DNA of 64,000 nt from Rathayibacter_A sp036510655 (GCA_036510655.1 DATCDQ010000008.1:1-64000); one strand, 5' to 3'. Shown: positions 7,978-16,444, counted from the first letter of the stretch. Notes: generated from the letters alone by a model not told the origin. Made by a program: numbers and translations.

Positions 7978-8250
7978 GACTGTTCCACACCTTTGGCAAC
8001 AACGAGGCGGATCGGGCATCGCGCCGGGCAAATGACGGTGACCGTGGTTCCTCATTCAGGACCGGCGGCGCGATTTGCTGCAGTCCACGTCTTCAACCCC
8101 CGATCCAACCTGAATTCGGTACAGCGTGAACGGCTCCAAGGCCATTCCAGTAGCCGCCGCGGACAGTCACGGCAGCCAGTCGCGGCAGCGGTCGCAGCCA
8201 GTCACGGCTGCCGCCGCAGTTAGTCGCTGCGGCGAAGCGCGGCGCGGCGG
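7968..8250. other. Intergenic region without a gene
   Basis: No coding signal was seen. It holds a copy of the CCAACCTGAATTCGG repeat (8105-8120) and an imperfect run of GTCGCGGCAGC / AGTCACGGC words (about 8160-8250) next to the stop codon of the PRC-barrel-like gene. Confidence 0.5.
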
Positions 8251-8610
8251 TCAGTCGCGGTCGCGCATCCAGTGTTCGCGGAGGAACATCCGACCGAAGC
8301 GATCCGACAGCCGGGAACCGGTGAATTCTTCGGGATCGGCCTCGAACACGGCATCGCCGTCGGGCTTGGGCAGGTCGGCAGCGCGCTCATCCGTGATGCT
8401 GGTCTGCACGACTGCCGCGGTGATCATTGCAATTTGCGCGGCGTCAACGAAACGCAGGCCTGAGGCGGTCCTGAGCACGATACCGTCGAAGAGGTCGAGT
8501 TCTGGGTCCGCCAGCACGTGCTCGACGGTGCCCAGCTTGCTGCCCGACGCGCTGTCAACCGGGGTGCCCTTCGTCAAAGCCGTATACGCGATCGGGTCAT
8601 TGTCACTCAT
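8251..8610 (-). CDS. PRC-barrel-like small protein
   Basis: 119 residues. The first 70 (DPIAYTALTKGTPVDSASGS, KLGTVEHVLADPELDLFDGIVLRTASGLRFVDA) have the strand pattern of a PRC-barrel: a GTPVDSASGSKLGTVEHV start, then a D-F-GIVL core. The acidic tail ends with FGRMFLREHWMRDRD. Cytoplasmic, no membrane segment. Related small proteins are often annotated as hypothetical with stress or ribosome-maturation links; no role is claimed here. Confidence 0.6.
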   Translation of the reverse strand: MSDNDPIAYTALTKGTPVDSASGSKLGTVEHVLADPELDLFDGIVLRTASGLRFVDAAQIAMITAAVVQTSITDERAADLPKPDGDAVFEADPEEFTGSRLSDRFGRMFLREHWMRDRD

Positions 8611-8712
8611 GCGCTGCCTTCGCTGTCGAATCGGTTGGCTTATCCCAACCTAACGCCGCCGGGTTAGGGACGCGCCGAGAATTCCACGCTGTGTCCGGAC
8701 CGGGGCCGCTCG

Positions 8713-8784
8713 CCGGTGAAACACGGATGGCAGGTGAAACACGAATGGCCGGTGAAACACGGCTTGCCGGTGAAACACGGCTTG
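8713..8784. repeat. Four tandem 18-bp repeats, unit CCGGTGAAACACGGCTTG
   Basis: Units 3 and 4 are identical; units 1 and 2 differ at three to four positions (CCGGTGAAACACGGATGG, CAGGTGAAACACGAATGG). There are no spacers, so this is a simple tandem array. Confidence 0.9.
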
Positions 8785-8807
8785 ACTCACGGGCGACACC
8801 GTCCCGC

Positions 8808-8890
8808 ATTCAGGCTGGGCGGCGCGCATTGCCACGGTTCACAGCCACGGTTCACGAGTTCACGCTCGACTTCAACCTGAATTCGGCCCC
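8808..8890. repeat. Dispersed repeat with ATTCAGGCTG and CAACCTGAATTCGG ends
   Basis: Ends are near-complementary (ATTCAGGCTG against CAACCTGAAT). Relatives lie at about 8060-8122 and, in the same arrangement, at 16198-16272. Confidence 0.55.
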
Positions 8891-8998
8891 GGTGGGCAGA
8901 ATGGGGCGCACAGTCCCGCCGACGACTACGGTTAATCGACTCCGTAGTTGACCCTGTGCACTGCGACCAGCGCACGCACTTCGACCCTTGTGAGCGAC

Positions 8999-10831
8999 AT
9001 GCCGAAAAAGAAGAAGAAACGAACCAGCGGCGCCAGCGGTGATCGAAACCGCCGGAACGGCGGCGGGACCCCCCTCGCGGCGGAGACGGCATTGCAACGA
9101 CGGTTCATCAGTTGGTACGAGCATCACGACGGGTTGGACGACGCGCATTTGTCGACGCCGGCCGTCTCGGCCTTGGTCGCGCGCCTTTTCGCGATGGTCC
9201 GGGAGCTGGGCCACGGTCGAACGCTCGCAGATCCGCGCCACACGACGCTGACGGCACTGCTCGACGCCATCGACGCGGAGGACGACGCTTTCACGCTGGC
9301 CGGCGATGCCGTCGACGTGTTGGGGCACTACCTCGACTTCCTCGATGACACCGATTCCTGGAACACCTCCGACGAAGAGTTTGACGCGAGTTACGCGATC
9401 CTCGACGATATTGACACTCCGGAATCCGGCGTCCTTCGCGAACTCATGGCCGCGCTCGACGAGGTGCCGGAGGTCTTTCCCTCCGACCAATTGAGGGCAA
9501 TGAACGCGCTCCCGATCGTCGACGGTGTTGACCGATTTCTTGCGTGGGTTGGAAGCAGCCGCACACTCACCTCCACCGGTGCGCTGCGACTCGTCGACAT
9601 CCAACCGGTTGCGGCGTTGATTGGCCTCGCTGCGGTCGGTCGCAAGAATGCGGAAGTCGAGAACGAGTTCGAGGCGCTCCTCACCGGCGCAGATCAGGCG
9701 CTGCACGGCGACCCTGCGACCACCAAGGCACCAATCGAGGTCGGCACGATGTGGGATCTCCCAGAACTCGCCGCGTGGTGGGTCACCCTGGACGACCTCA
9801 GCGTGATCGAGATCACGGCGACAACTGTGCGCCCCGGTCCCGCGGCTGCCGCCTGGCGGTCGACGGATGCGCCCGAGCACTTCACGCTGCGCACCGCATT
9901 CCTGCGGCTCTACGTGGGCTCGTGGTGGCAGCGCGAACTCGAGAGTGACGACCTCCTCGGGCCGCTGGCTGTCATCAACCTGATCGGACAACTGGCCGCC
10001 GCTGTCAGCCCGCACGTGTTGCCGGAGCTCAGCACGTCCGCACTGGCCGATATCTTCAGCGAATCCACCGACTTCGCCGGACTGGGCGTCGGCGCCGTCG
10101 GTGCTGGGCGATGTGCGATCGCGCTGCGCCATCTGTACGGAACCGGAATCCTCGTGAAACACGTCACGGCGGATGGCGCCGTTCGCTATGCGGTGCCCCC
10201 TGAACTGCGGCCCGTGGTCGCGGAGGCTCTGATCGAGGCGCAGACAGACCTGTTGGAGCCCGAGGACGACGAGCTGGATGACGAACTGCTCGACAGCCCG
10301 CACCCGACTGGCACGCTCCTGCAACTGAAGATCGCGCTGGTCGATGCGCGTCCCGTCGTCTGGCGTCGCATCCTCATCGAAGCGGATGCCACGCTCGGCG
10401 AATTGCACGAAGCCATTCAGCGCTCATTCCAGTGGAATGACAGCCACCTGCACCGTTTCACAGTGGACGACTGGTATTCAGGCGGTCCCACATTCGGACC
10501 CGTTCCTGACGGGGTCAGCAGTGGCGTGCTCGGCGGCGCCTTCGACGAGAATCTGATTGAGCTCGGAGCGCTGCTGCGCGAGCCGGCAGACGACCTTTTT
10601 TACATCTACGACTTCGGTGACGAGTGGCGGCACCTGATTCGGCTCGAGGAGCTCCGGCCGGCCGGCTTTGCAGACGCCCCGGCCTGCACCGACGGCCGCG
10701 GGGCAGCGCCGGACGAGGACTCGGGCGGCCCGAGCGGATGGGCGCAGCAGCTACGCAGTGATGCCGTCGCAGCCCGCTTCGATCGCGACGCGGTGAACGC
10801 GCGGCTGGCGCCGTTGCGCCGCATCCGCTGA
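8999..10831 (+). CDS. pRiA4b ORF-3-like domain protein
   Basis: About 610 residues. A basic start (MPKKKKKRTSGAS) leads into a long helical N-terminal region of unknown family. The last 170 residues match the plasmid pRiA4b ORF-3 fold: LLQLKIALVDARPVVWRRIL, LGELHEAIQRSFQWNDSHLH, YIYDFGDEWRHLIRLE. The domain is common as a passenger of mobile elements and as a stand-alone chromosomal gene; its biochemical role is not established. An in-frame ATG at 8948 is an alternative start; ATG 8999 begins the basic stretch. No transposase or plasmid gene is nearby. Confidence 0.75.
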   Translation: MPKKKKKRTSGASGDRNRRNGGGTPLAAETALQRRFISWYEHHDGLDDAHLSTPAVSALVARLFAMVRELGHGRTLADPRHTTLTALLDAIDAEDDAFTLAGDAVDVLGHYLDFLDDTDSWNTSDEEFDASYAILDDIDTPESGVLRELMAALDEVPEVFPSDQLRAMNALPIVDGVDRFLAWVGSSRTLTSTGALRLVDIQPVAALIGLAAVGRKNAEVENEFEALLTGADQALHGDPATTKAPIEVGTMWDLPELAAWWVTLDDLSVIEITATTVRPGPAAAAWRSTDAPEHFTLRTAFLRLYVGSWWQRELESDDLLGPLAVINLIGQLAAAVSPHVLPELSTSALADIFSESTDFAGLGVGAVGAGRCAIALRHLYGTGILVKHVTADGAVRYAVPPELRPVVAEALIEAQTDLLEPEDDELDDELLDSPHPTGTLLQLKIALVDARPVVWRRILIEADATLGELHEAIQRSFQWNDSHLHRFTVDDWYSGGPTFGPVPDGVSSGVLGGAFDENLIELGALLREPADDLFYIYDFGDEWRHLIRLEELRPAGFADAPACTDGRGAAPDEDSGGPSGWAQQLRSDAVAARFDRDAVNARLAPLRRIR

Positions 10832-10993
10832 GGGGCATCCGCCGACGGACATCCGCCAACCCGCATCCATCGACCGGCATCCGTCGAGCCTGGGCGGCGC
10901 TCGTGGCAAACCCTCAGCTGACGCAACCATCTGGTTGCACTCTGCTTGCTGTTATGCGAATATGTGATTGCACGTTAGCCGAAGGGAATATCG

Positions 10994-11482
10994 ATGACAG
11001 CGAATACCGACAGGATCGTGCGCGAGGTCACGATTGCGGCGAGTGCGCAGCGCGTCTGGGAACTGATCCGTGTTCCTGGTTGGTGGATCAACGAGGGCAC
11101 GATCGTCGAGGTCGCATATGACGCAACGAGTGATGTCAACGTGATCTGGCATCCGCAGTACGGTGGCTTTCGCGTCCAGACCGTCACGCTCGAGGAACCA
11201 TGGCACGCCGCGTTTCGCTGGCTCGCCGGCGAGGGCGAGGATGACGAGTCTGCAGGGGGCTCGACGTCGACCCTCGTCGAATTCTGGATTGACCCGCGGC
11301 CGGGTGGAGTCACTCTGCGCGTTGTGGAGAGCGGATTCGACTCACTGTCTGTCAATGACGAGCAACGGCGGAAGAATATCGATGGCAATACGGAGGGCTG
11401 GGAGATCGAGCTGGCCGCCGCAATCGACTGGGTCGAGCGGACCGAGCCGGCCAGGCGAAGCGAGCCGGCCAAGCGGGTATGA
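10994..11482 (+). CDS. SRPBCC (AHSA1-like) domain protein
   Basis: 162 residues. START/AHSA1 fold signature: VREVTIAASAQRVWELIRVPGWW at the N-terminus and RVVESGFDSL near the C-terminal helix. ATG 10994 has AAGGGA upstream. It overlaps the next gene by ATGA (11479-11482). SRPBCC/ArsR pairs are common in actinobacteria; the ArsR protein usually regulates the pair, while the SRPBCC protein probably binds a hydrophobic ligand. The ligand is unknown. Confidence 0.88.
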   Translation: MTANTDRIVREVTIAASAQRVWELIRVPGWWINEGTIVEVAYDATSDVNVIWHPQYGGFRVQTVTLEEPWHAAFRWLAGEGEDDESAGGSTSTLVEFWIDPRPGGVTLRVVESGFDSLSVNDEQRRKNIDGNTEGWEIELAAAIDWVERTEPARRSEPAKRV

Positions 11483-11838
11483 ATCTGGCAGCTCTCGCAA
11501 CGACAGCACCCGCCGCAACAGCGCCGGTCTTCGCAGCGCTCGGGGACGCGAACAGGCAACGACTGCTGTTCCTGCTGGTGCGTGACGGGCGGGCATCCGC
11601 CTCGTCGCTCGCGCCTTCGTTGGAGGTCTCCCGGCAAGCCGTGGACAAGCATCTGCGCGTGCTCGCGCGCGCCGGACTCGTCGAGTCCGCGCGTGCGGGC
11701 CGCGAGGTGCTCTATTCGGTCCGGCGCGAAGAACTCGAACGGTCGGCCGCGTGGCTGCGCGAACTCGCCGACGGCTGGGACACTCGGCTGGCGTCGATCA
11801 AAGCTGCAGCCGAGGCCATCGATCAGCATGAAACCTAA
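11479..11838 (+). CDS. ArsR family transcriptional regulator
   Basis: 119 residues. Winged helix: FAALGDANRQRLLFLLVRDG, SLEVSRQAVDKHLRVLARAG, LVESARAGREVLYSV. There is no cluster of Cys residues for metal sensing, which fits the ArsR subgroup paired with SRPBCC proteins. Start ATG 11479 overlaps the stop of the SRPBCC gene, so translation is coupled. Confidence 0.92.
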   Translation: MNLAALATTAPAATAPVFAALGDANRQRLLFLLVRDGRASASSLAPSLEVSRQAVDKHLRVLARAGLVESARAGREVLYSVRREELERSAAWLRELADGWDTRLASIKAAAEAIDQHET

Positions 11839-11839
11839 A

Positions 11840-11868
11840 GAGCCCGGGGCCCCATGGGTCCCGGGCTC
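11840..11868 (+). terminator. Hairpin after the ArsR gene
   Basis: GAGCCCGGG (11840-11848) pairs with CCCGGGCTC (11860-11868), immediately after the stop codon. There is no T-run, so it is a GC-rich hairpin that may end the operon or serve the convergent padR gene. Confidence 0.6.
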
Positions 11869-11916
11869 GCTGGAGCTCCCGCGATCTCGTCAGCCAGTGA
11901 TCTGGACGGCTGCGAT

Positions 11917-12561
11917 CTAGTCGGCCAGGATCAGGTAGAGGGCGCGGCGCGCCTCGTCGAGCTTCTCGATTGCGGCGGTGCGTTGCGCATCCGTCGCCGA
12001 GTGCCGCATTTGGTGCACGACCCCCATCAGCTTGCCGACGCTCGCGATGAACGCGGCATCCGCTTCAGTCGGGCCTGGGTTTGACTGCCAGGTGCGCGCG
12101 AGTTCGTCGGCGTTCTCCTCGACGTATTCGCGGCCCGCGTCGGACAGCTCGTACTCGGTGCGCTTACTGTCGCCGTTGGCGACAATCAGCTCCTCATCGA
12201 CGAGCTGTTGCAAGGTCGGGTAGACCGACCCGGGACTTGGGCGCCATGATCCGCCGGTCTTCTCGGCGATGGCCTTGATCAGGCCGTAACCGTTGGACGG
12301 CCCTTCTGCCAAGAGCGACAGGATGGCGGAGCGGATGTCGCCGCGATTTGCGCGGCGTCCTCCGCGCGGACCGAAACCACGAGGGCCAAAACCGCCAGGT
12401 CCGAAACCGCCGAAGCCAGGGCCGAACCCCGCGAAGCCGGCGAAGCCAGGGCCGAAGCCGGCAGCGCCCATTCCGTGGCCGCGCCCGTGGTGGCCTTCAG
12501 AGGGGTCGTGGTTGAATCGCCCGAACGGCGATCCGTGTTCTGAGTTGTGTGCGTCTTTCAT
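11917..12561 (-). CDS. PadR family transcriptional regulator with Gly/Phe/Pro-rich N-terminus
   Basis: 214 residues. Residues 30-70 are a low-complexity stretch of FGPGF/GFGPRG repeats. The PadR winged helix follows: RSAILSLLAEGPSNGYGLIKAI, GGSWRPSPGSVYPTLQQL, YELSDAGREYV; then a C-terminal dimerisation helix. PadR proteins are ligand- or stress-responsive repressors, often of efflux pumps; the DHA2 pump just upstream on the same strand is a plausible target (inference). The 5' region holds GATATATC flanked by TGTCAAA and TTGAC words. Confidence 0.9.
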   Translation of the reverse strand: MKDAHNSEHGSPFGRFNHDPSEGHHGRGHGMGAAGFGPGFAGFAGFGPGFGGFGPGGFGPRGFGPRGGRRANRGDIRSAILSLLAEGPSNGYGLIKAIAEKTGGSWRPSPGSVYPTLQQLVDEELIVANGDSKRTEYELSDAGREYVEENADELARTWQSNPGPTEADAAFIASVGKLMGVVHQMRHSATDAQRTAAIEKLDEARRALYLILAD

Positions 12562-12618
12562 CGTCGCAGTATCCTTTCATTGCTCCCCACATGGGAGCTA
12601 TCGCAGCAGTTCTGCGAT

Positions 12619-12640
12619 GTGTCAAAGATATATCGTTGAC
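12619..12640. promoter_or_regulatory. Candidate PadR operator
   Basis: The palindrome GATATATC (12627-12634) sits between GTGTCAAA and GTTGAC, about 65 bp upstream of the padR start. AT-rich palindromes of this kind are typical PadR boxes; assignment is by position only. Confidence 0.4.
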
Positions 12641-12737
12641 TATCGTGTGTCAAATGGTTTTCAGAAAACTCGCAGGTAAAGGGCTTCGGCCACAAGTCCC
12701 GGCTGCACGAACGTGCGGTATAGGGTGGCCCGCCGGC

Positions 12738-12795
12738 TTCGCTCAGGGAACGACTTCGGTCGCCGCCCGCCGGTTTCGCTCAGGGAACGAGTACC
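12738..12795. repeat. Two direct copies of CGCTCAGGGAACGA
   Basis: The words GGCTTCGCTCAGGGAACGA and GGTTTCGCTCAGGGAACGA occur 36 bp apart. The second overlaps the 3' end of the DHA2 pump gene, so its last codons and stop lie in repeat sequence. Relatives lie at 38310-38425 and 58480-58810. Confidence 0.75.
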
Positions 12796-14471
12796 CGCCG
12801 CGAGCGCGCCCGCAGCCGGAGGGCGAAGAAGAAGCCGAGTGCCAGGAATCCGGATGCGGCGAGCAGTGACGCGCGCGACGCATCCGCCATGCCGTTGGAG
12901 AGTGCACTGGCGACGGCTGGTCCAGATGCGCCAAGCGTGCCGCGGTCGCCCTGCGCTCGGATCGGCGCGATCGTTCCGCCGGCGGAAAGTTGTGTCGAAT
13001 CCGACAGCTGCTGAGACACTGCGGGCGGCAGCCCGGGCACAGTGCCCAGTTGGGCGGGCACCGCCTGCGCCAGCCCGATGGCGAGCACGGCGCCGATCAA
13101 TGCCGTTCCGAGTGCTGCGCCGACCTGCCGCACGGTGCTCTGCGTGGCCGAGCCCTGGCCGGACTGCTCCGGCGGGATATCCCGCAGAACCGTTCCGGTC
13201 AGCTGGGCCGAGGCGAGGCCGAGCCCGAGCCCGTAGAACACCAGCAGTGCGGCGAGCAGCCACGGCGATCCGTGCGCACCAAGCGTCAGCGCGGTCGCTA
13301 TGACGCCAACCACCTCGATGCCGAGGCCGAGAAGAACGACGTTCGGCGCCCCCATCCGCTCGGACAGGTGCCGAGCCATCGATCCGGAGAAGAACGCGCC
13401 GACGCCCATAGCCGCCAGAACGAAGCCGGCACCGAGTGTAGTGAGCCCCATCGCATTGACGATGAACAACGGCAGCACGAACAGCAGGCCGAACTCGCCG
13501 ATCGCCACGCACAGTGCGGTCAGATTGCCCCAGGTGAAGGTCGGCACAGCGAACAGCTTGAGATCAAGGATGGCAGAGCGCCCATTGTGCCCGCGATGCC
13601 GTTCCCAGAGCACGAACAGCACGATCGCGGCGATGCCGATTGCGCCAATCACAGGTATCGGCGAAATCGGTGCAGTTTGCGGCCAGATCCAGCCGAAGAT
13701 GCGGAAGTCCGCCACCGATGCCCACCACCCGAGCGTGCGCCCCTCGATCATGGCGAAGACGAGCGCGCCGAAGCCGATCGCGCTCAGCAGCAGTCCGTCG
13801 ACATCGAGTCCGCGTGCGCGGATGACCGTCTTCGTCTCGGCGACGGTCAAATAGGTGCCGATGAGCACCAGCACGCCGAATGGAACGTTGACGATGAAGA
13901 TCCACTGCCAGGTGAACGCCGTGGTCAGCCAGCCGCCGATCAGCGGGCCGAACGCGGCCATGCCGGAGATCACGGCGCCCCAGACGCCGAACGCGACGGC
14001 CCGATCGCGGCCGCGGAACGTTGCATTCACGGTCGACAGAGTGGTCGGCAGAATCAGCGCGCCGCCGACGCCCTGCACCACGCGCGCCAGGATCAGTGCG
14101 CCAGCACTGCCGGAGAGCACGGCCAGCAGACTGCCGAGCATGAAGATGAGAACGCCGACCACGAGCATCCGTCGCCGGCCGAGGCGGTCACCAAGCCGGC
14201 CGGCGGTCAGCAACAGTGCCGCGAAAACGACGGAATAAATACCATTGACCCATTGAGCCTGGCTCAGGTCGAGTTTCAGGTCATCGATCAGCACGGGGAG
14301 AGCAACACCCACGATTGTGCCGTCGAGCACGATCATGGAAAGCGCCGCAGCCAGCACGCCCAGGCCGATCCAGCGACGCCGACCGGATGGCGCTGCGGCT
14401 GCCGCGGCTGCACCCGGAGCGCGCGCCGCTGCCGTCTCTGCTGCTTCCGTTTCCGCGCGCCCGTCCGTCAT
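12780..14471 (-). CDS. MFS drug:H+ antiporter, DHA2 (EmrB/QacA) type
   Basis: About 563 residues with 14 predicted membrane helices. DHA2 hallmarks: LDGTIVGVALPVLIDDL in helix 1, the motif-A loop GRLGDRLGRRRMLVVG, and the motif-C-like segment VVQGVGGALILPTTLS. The N-terminus is an Ala/Glu-rich cytoplasmic tail and the C-terminus is Arg-rich. Start ATG 14471 has GGAAAGGTGA upstream. The final codons and stop fall inside a dispersed repeat (CGTTCCCTGAGCGAAACC on the coding strand). Likely multidrug export; PadR downstream is a candidate regulator. Confidence 0.92.
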   Translation of the reverse strand: MTDGRAETEAAETAAARAPGAAAAAAAPSGRRRWIGLGVLAAALSMIVLDGTIVGVALPVLIDDLKLDLSQAQWVNGIYSVVFAALLLTAGRLGDRLGRRRMLVVGVLIFMLGSLLAVLSGSAGALILARVVQGVGGALILPTTLSTVNATFRGRDRAVAFGVWGAVISGMAAFGPLIGGWLTTAFTWQWIFIVNVPFGVLVLIGTYLTVAETKTVIRARGLDVDGLLLSAIGFGALVFAMIEGRTLGWWASVADFRIFGWIWPQTAPISPIPVIGAIGIAAIVLFVLWERHRGHNGRSAILDLKLFAVPTFTWGNLTALCVAIGEFGLLFVLPLFIVNAMGLTTLGAGFVLAAMGVGAFFSGSMARHLSERMGAPNVVLLGLGIEVVGVIATALTLGAHGSPWLLAALLVFYGLGLGLASAQLTGTVLRDIPPEQSGQGSATQSTVRQVGAALGTALIGAVLAIGLAQAVPAQLGTVPGLPPAVSQQLSDSTQLSAGGTIAPIRAQGDRGTLGASGPAVASALSNGMADASRASLLAASGFLALGFFFALRLRARSRRVLVP

Positions 14472-14598
14472 CGTTCGATCACCTTTCCATCTCCGAGAAT
14501 AGGGAACCGGCGAACGCTGTCGCATCGTTCAAAGGTTGGAATCACTATCGTTCACCGCACGGCGCGGCCGATCGCAGCGCGGCTCGACGAGCCAGACC

Positions 14599-14811
14599 TT
14601 ACTCCCGGCGCCGCAACCGGAACACGTCGAACAGCACGCGCAGCACAAGCAGCGCCGCGAGCACGATGAGCGTGTAGCCGAAGATCTGATACAGGCTCAG
14701 GGTCGGAGTGACCTCCGGCCCACCGCCGCTGATCAGCAGCAGTGTCGCCATGATGCCCGCGACGCCCGCCAGGAATGCCAGCACGGCCTCATTCACCAGG
14801 CTGCGGATCAT
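14599..14811 (-). CDS. Small membrane protein
   Basis: 70 residues: EAVLAFLAGVAGIMATLLLI, a short Gly/Pro loop, then LYQIFGYTLIVLAALLVLRVLF and a basic RLRRRE end. Two membrane helices with both ends inside. The ATG at 14811 has GAGG upstream. It lies after the methyltransferase gene (gap 44 bp) on the same strand. No family was recognised. Confidence 0.6.
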   Translation of the reverse strand: MIRSLVNEAVLAFLAGVAGIMATLLLISGGGPEVTPTLSLYQIFGYTLIVLAALLVLRVLFDVFRLRRRE

Positions 14812-14855
14812 GCCTCGGTCGCGGCGGTCCTTCCATGCGTTGAGCCTACGATGCC

Positions 14856-16088
14856 TCAAACCTTTGTCGACGCCGTCACCGTGAACTTCTCGTTGCGACC
14901 GATCTGGCGAGTCGGGCCGACAAACCGGCGCAACATCTGTTGATAGGCCAGATGCGAGTTGAAGACTGTCCACAACTCGCCGCCCGCTGCGAGCACTCGG
15001 CCAGCGTCTTCGATGAGCTTCAACCCGGCGCTTGCGTGCACGGCCGTGCCCACATGAAAGGGCGGGTTCAGCAGGATCAGCTCTGCGGATGCATCCGGCC
15101 GGCTTGCCAACGCGTCATCGCGTAGCGCCGCGACCCGATCGGCAACACCGTTCGCCTGCGCGGTGGCTCGGGCGGATGCGATAGCCGCCGCCGACTGGTC
15201 CGTCGCCAGCACGCGGATGCCCGGGCGCGCTTTCGCGAGCGCGACCGCCAAGATGCCGGTGCCACATCCGAGATCGATGGCGGATGCCGCATCCGGCTTC
15301 GCCTGCTCGAGGAAGCCGAGTAGAAAGCGGGTACCGAGGTCGACAGTCGTGCCCGCGAACGCGGCGCCGTGGGCGCAGACCCACAGGTCAAGGTCGGCGT
15401 GAAACTCCCGTCGTGGCCACTCACCGTTGGCCGCGGCTTCCGGTCCCTGGGCTTGTCGAAGGGCGCGCGTATTGAGACCACCTCGCACGGCCCCCAGAGG
15501 GGTCTCGATACGCTCGTTCCTCGCTACTCGACCACCGGAGACCGTGAGCACCCGGGCCTTCTGGCGGGCGAGCCCTGCCTGCACGTCGCTGAGCGACACC
15601 GCGAGCACGTCGTTCATCGACCGAGTCATGTGCTTGAGCATTCCACCGGCATAGACGGTTACATCCTCGGCGGCGTAACGTGCGATGGTCTGGGCGAGCT
15701 CTTCCAGGGCGGCCAGGCTCTTCGGCAGCCGCAGGAGCACGATCCGAGCGCCGGCCAACAACTCGGCGTCGAGGTCATGCGACGTGTACACACCGTCAAG
15801 CCCGAATCGCGCCGCATTCTCAGCCAGCGCCCGTTCGCCGGTCAGCGGATCCTGATGCGCGCGGATGCCGCGCACCCCGTGCAGCGCAGCAGCCCCGAGG
15901 GTGAGCGCGCCGTAGTTGTCCCCGATCACGACGACCTGGCCGGGTGTGGAAACCGCAAGTGCGTCGGCCGCGACGTCAAGGATCAGCCGGTCGGCGGCAT
16001 CCGCTGCGAACAGGTTCGCCGCTTCAACGTCGGGATGCCGACGCAACGCGTCGAACGAGATCGGTACCGGTTCGGGAATTACTCTCAC
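14856..16088 (-). CDS. RsmC/RlmG-like rRNA methyltransferase with repeat-derived linker insertion
   Basis: 410 residues. The N-terminal domain (about 1-180) looks like the non-catalytic methyltransferase fold of RsmC/RlmG enzymes. The C-terminal domain has the SAM loop IDLGCGTGIL (271-280) and the catalytic LLNPPFHVG motif typical of N2-guanine methyltransferases acting on rRNA. Residues about 184-222 (including VARNERIETPLG and RALRQAQGPE) are translated dispersed repeats: the DNA at 15502-15537 and 15443-15475 matches repeats that are intergenic elsewhere in the window. The frame is intact, so the protein should be made with the insertion. The exact rRNA target is not determined. Confidence 0.88.
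   Translation of the reverse strand: MRVIPEPVPISFDALRRHPDVEAANLFAADAADRLILDVAADALAVSTPGQVVVIGDNYGALTLGAAALHGVRGIRAHQDPLTGERALAENAARFGLDGVYTSHDLDAELLAGARIVLLRLPKSLAALEELAQTIARYAAEDVTVYAGGMLKHMTRSMNDVLAVSLSDVQAGLARQKARVLTVSGGRVARNERIETPLGAVRGGLNTRALRQAQGPEAAANGEWPRREFHADLDLWVCAHGAAFAGTTVDLGTRFLLGFLEQAKPDAASAIDLGCGTGILAVALAKARPGIRVLATDQSAAAIASARATAQANGVADRVAALRDDALASRPDASAELILLNPPFHVGTAVHASAGLKLIEDAGRVLAAGGELWTVFNSHLAYQQMLRRFVGPTRQIGRNEKFTVTASTKV
15443..15537. repeat. Two dispersed repeats inside the methyltransferase gene
   Basis: 15443-15475 contains CCCTGGGCTTGTCGAAGGGC (relative of the 38310 and 58600 repeats). 15502-15537 reads GGTCTCGATACGCTCGTTCC then CTCGCTACTCGACCACC, the window's commonest repeat. 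Both keep the coding frame. Confidence 0.85.
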
Positions 16089-16197
16089 GCGCCCACGCTA
16101 CCTTCCCGTGAATTGCCCCAAATGACCCTTCGCAGCTTGACAATGCCCGTCGTGGGGCCACGCACGGGTCGGGGCATGCCCCGCGGCTGCGAGGCGC

Positions 16198-16272
16198 GCC
16201 GAATTCAGGCTGGATGCGACATTTTTGGCAGGTTGCTGCCGCGAACCCCCGGTTCAGCCTGAATTTGGTCCG
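16198..16272. repeat. Dispersed repeat with GCCGAATTCAGGCTG and CAGCCTGAATTTGG ends
   Basis: The ends are inverted complements (ATTCAGGCTG / CAGCCTGAAT) about 50 bp apart. Same arrangement as at 8808-8890. Confidence 0.65.
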
Positions 16273-16296
16273 CGGGATGGCCGTAGCGACGATTTC

Positions 16297-16346
16297 GCTG
16301 GTCGAATAGCGCATGAGCGCAGCGAATGCGCGTATCGAGTCCCACA
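16297..16346. repeat. TACTCGACCACC-type repeat copy
   Basis: TGGTCGAATAGCGCATGAGC, GCAGCGAATGCG and CGTATCGAGTCCC, a slightly diverged copy of the repeat at 30893-31008. Confidence 0.8.
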
Positions 16347-16380
16347 CAGCGACGCAGCAGGTCTCGAGCCGCCACCCCCT

Positions 16381-16444
16381 CGGTGAGGTGCGGACTTGTG
16401 TCGCTTCCCGCGCTTCGAGAGCGACCGAAGTCCGCACCTCACCG
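16381..16444. repeat. Large hairpin with 17-bp perfect arms
   Basis: CGGTGAGGTGCGGACTT (16381-16397) pairs exactly with 16428-16444 around a 30-nt loop, 38 bp after the lacI-type stop codon. It could terminate that gene or be a further mobile palindrome. Confidence 0.75.

Larger units (their letters stand above)
8611..8998. other. Intergenic region with repeats, no gene
   Basis: It contains four 18-bp tandem repeats (8713-8784) and a copy of the ATTCAGGCTG / CAACCTGAATTCGG element (8808-8890). No credible coding sequence was seen on either strand. Confidence 0.6.

Noticed and set aside
8713..8784. 18-bp repeats considered as a CRISPR array
   Set aside because: Units are directly adjacent with no spacers, only four copies, and no cas genes are nearby.
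8852..10408. 518-codon minus-strand frame opposite the pRiA4b-like gene
   Set aside because: The plus-strand gene has recognisable domain motifs and a basic N-terminus; the antisense frame is rich in Arg, Gln and Val with no motif.
8999..10831. pRiA4b ORF-3 domain taken as sign of an integrated plasmid or IS1096-like element
   Set aside because: No transposase, integrase or plasmid gene and no flanking inverted repeats; the domain also occurs in ordinary chromosomal genes.
12990..14669. 559-codon plus-strand frame opposite the DHA2 pump
   Set aside because: His/Gln/Arg-rich composition and exact overlap with a clear 14-helix transporter mark it as a shadow.
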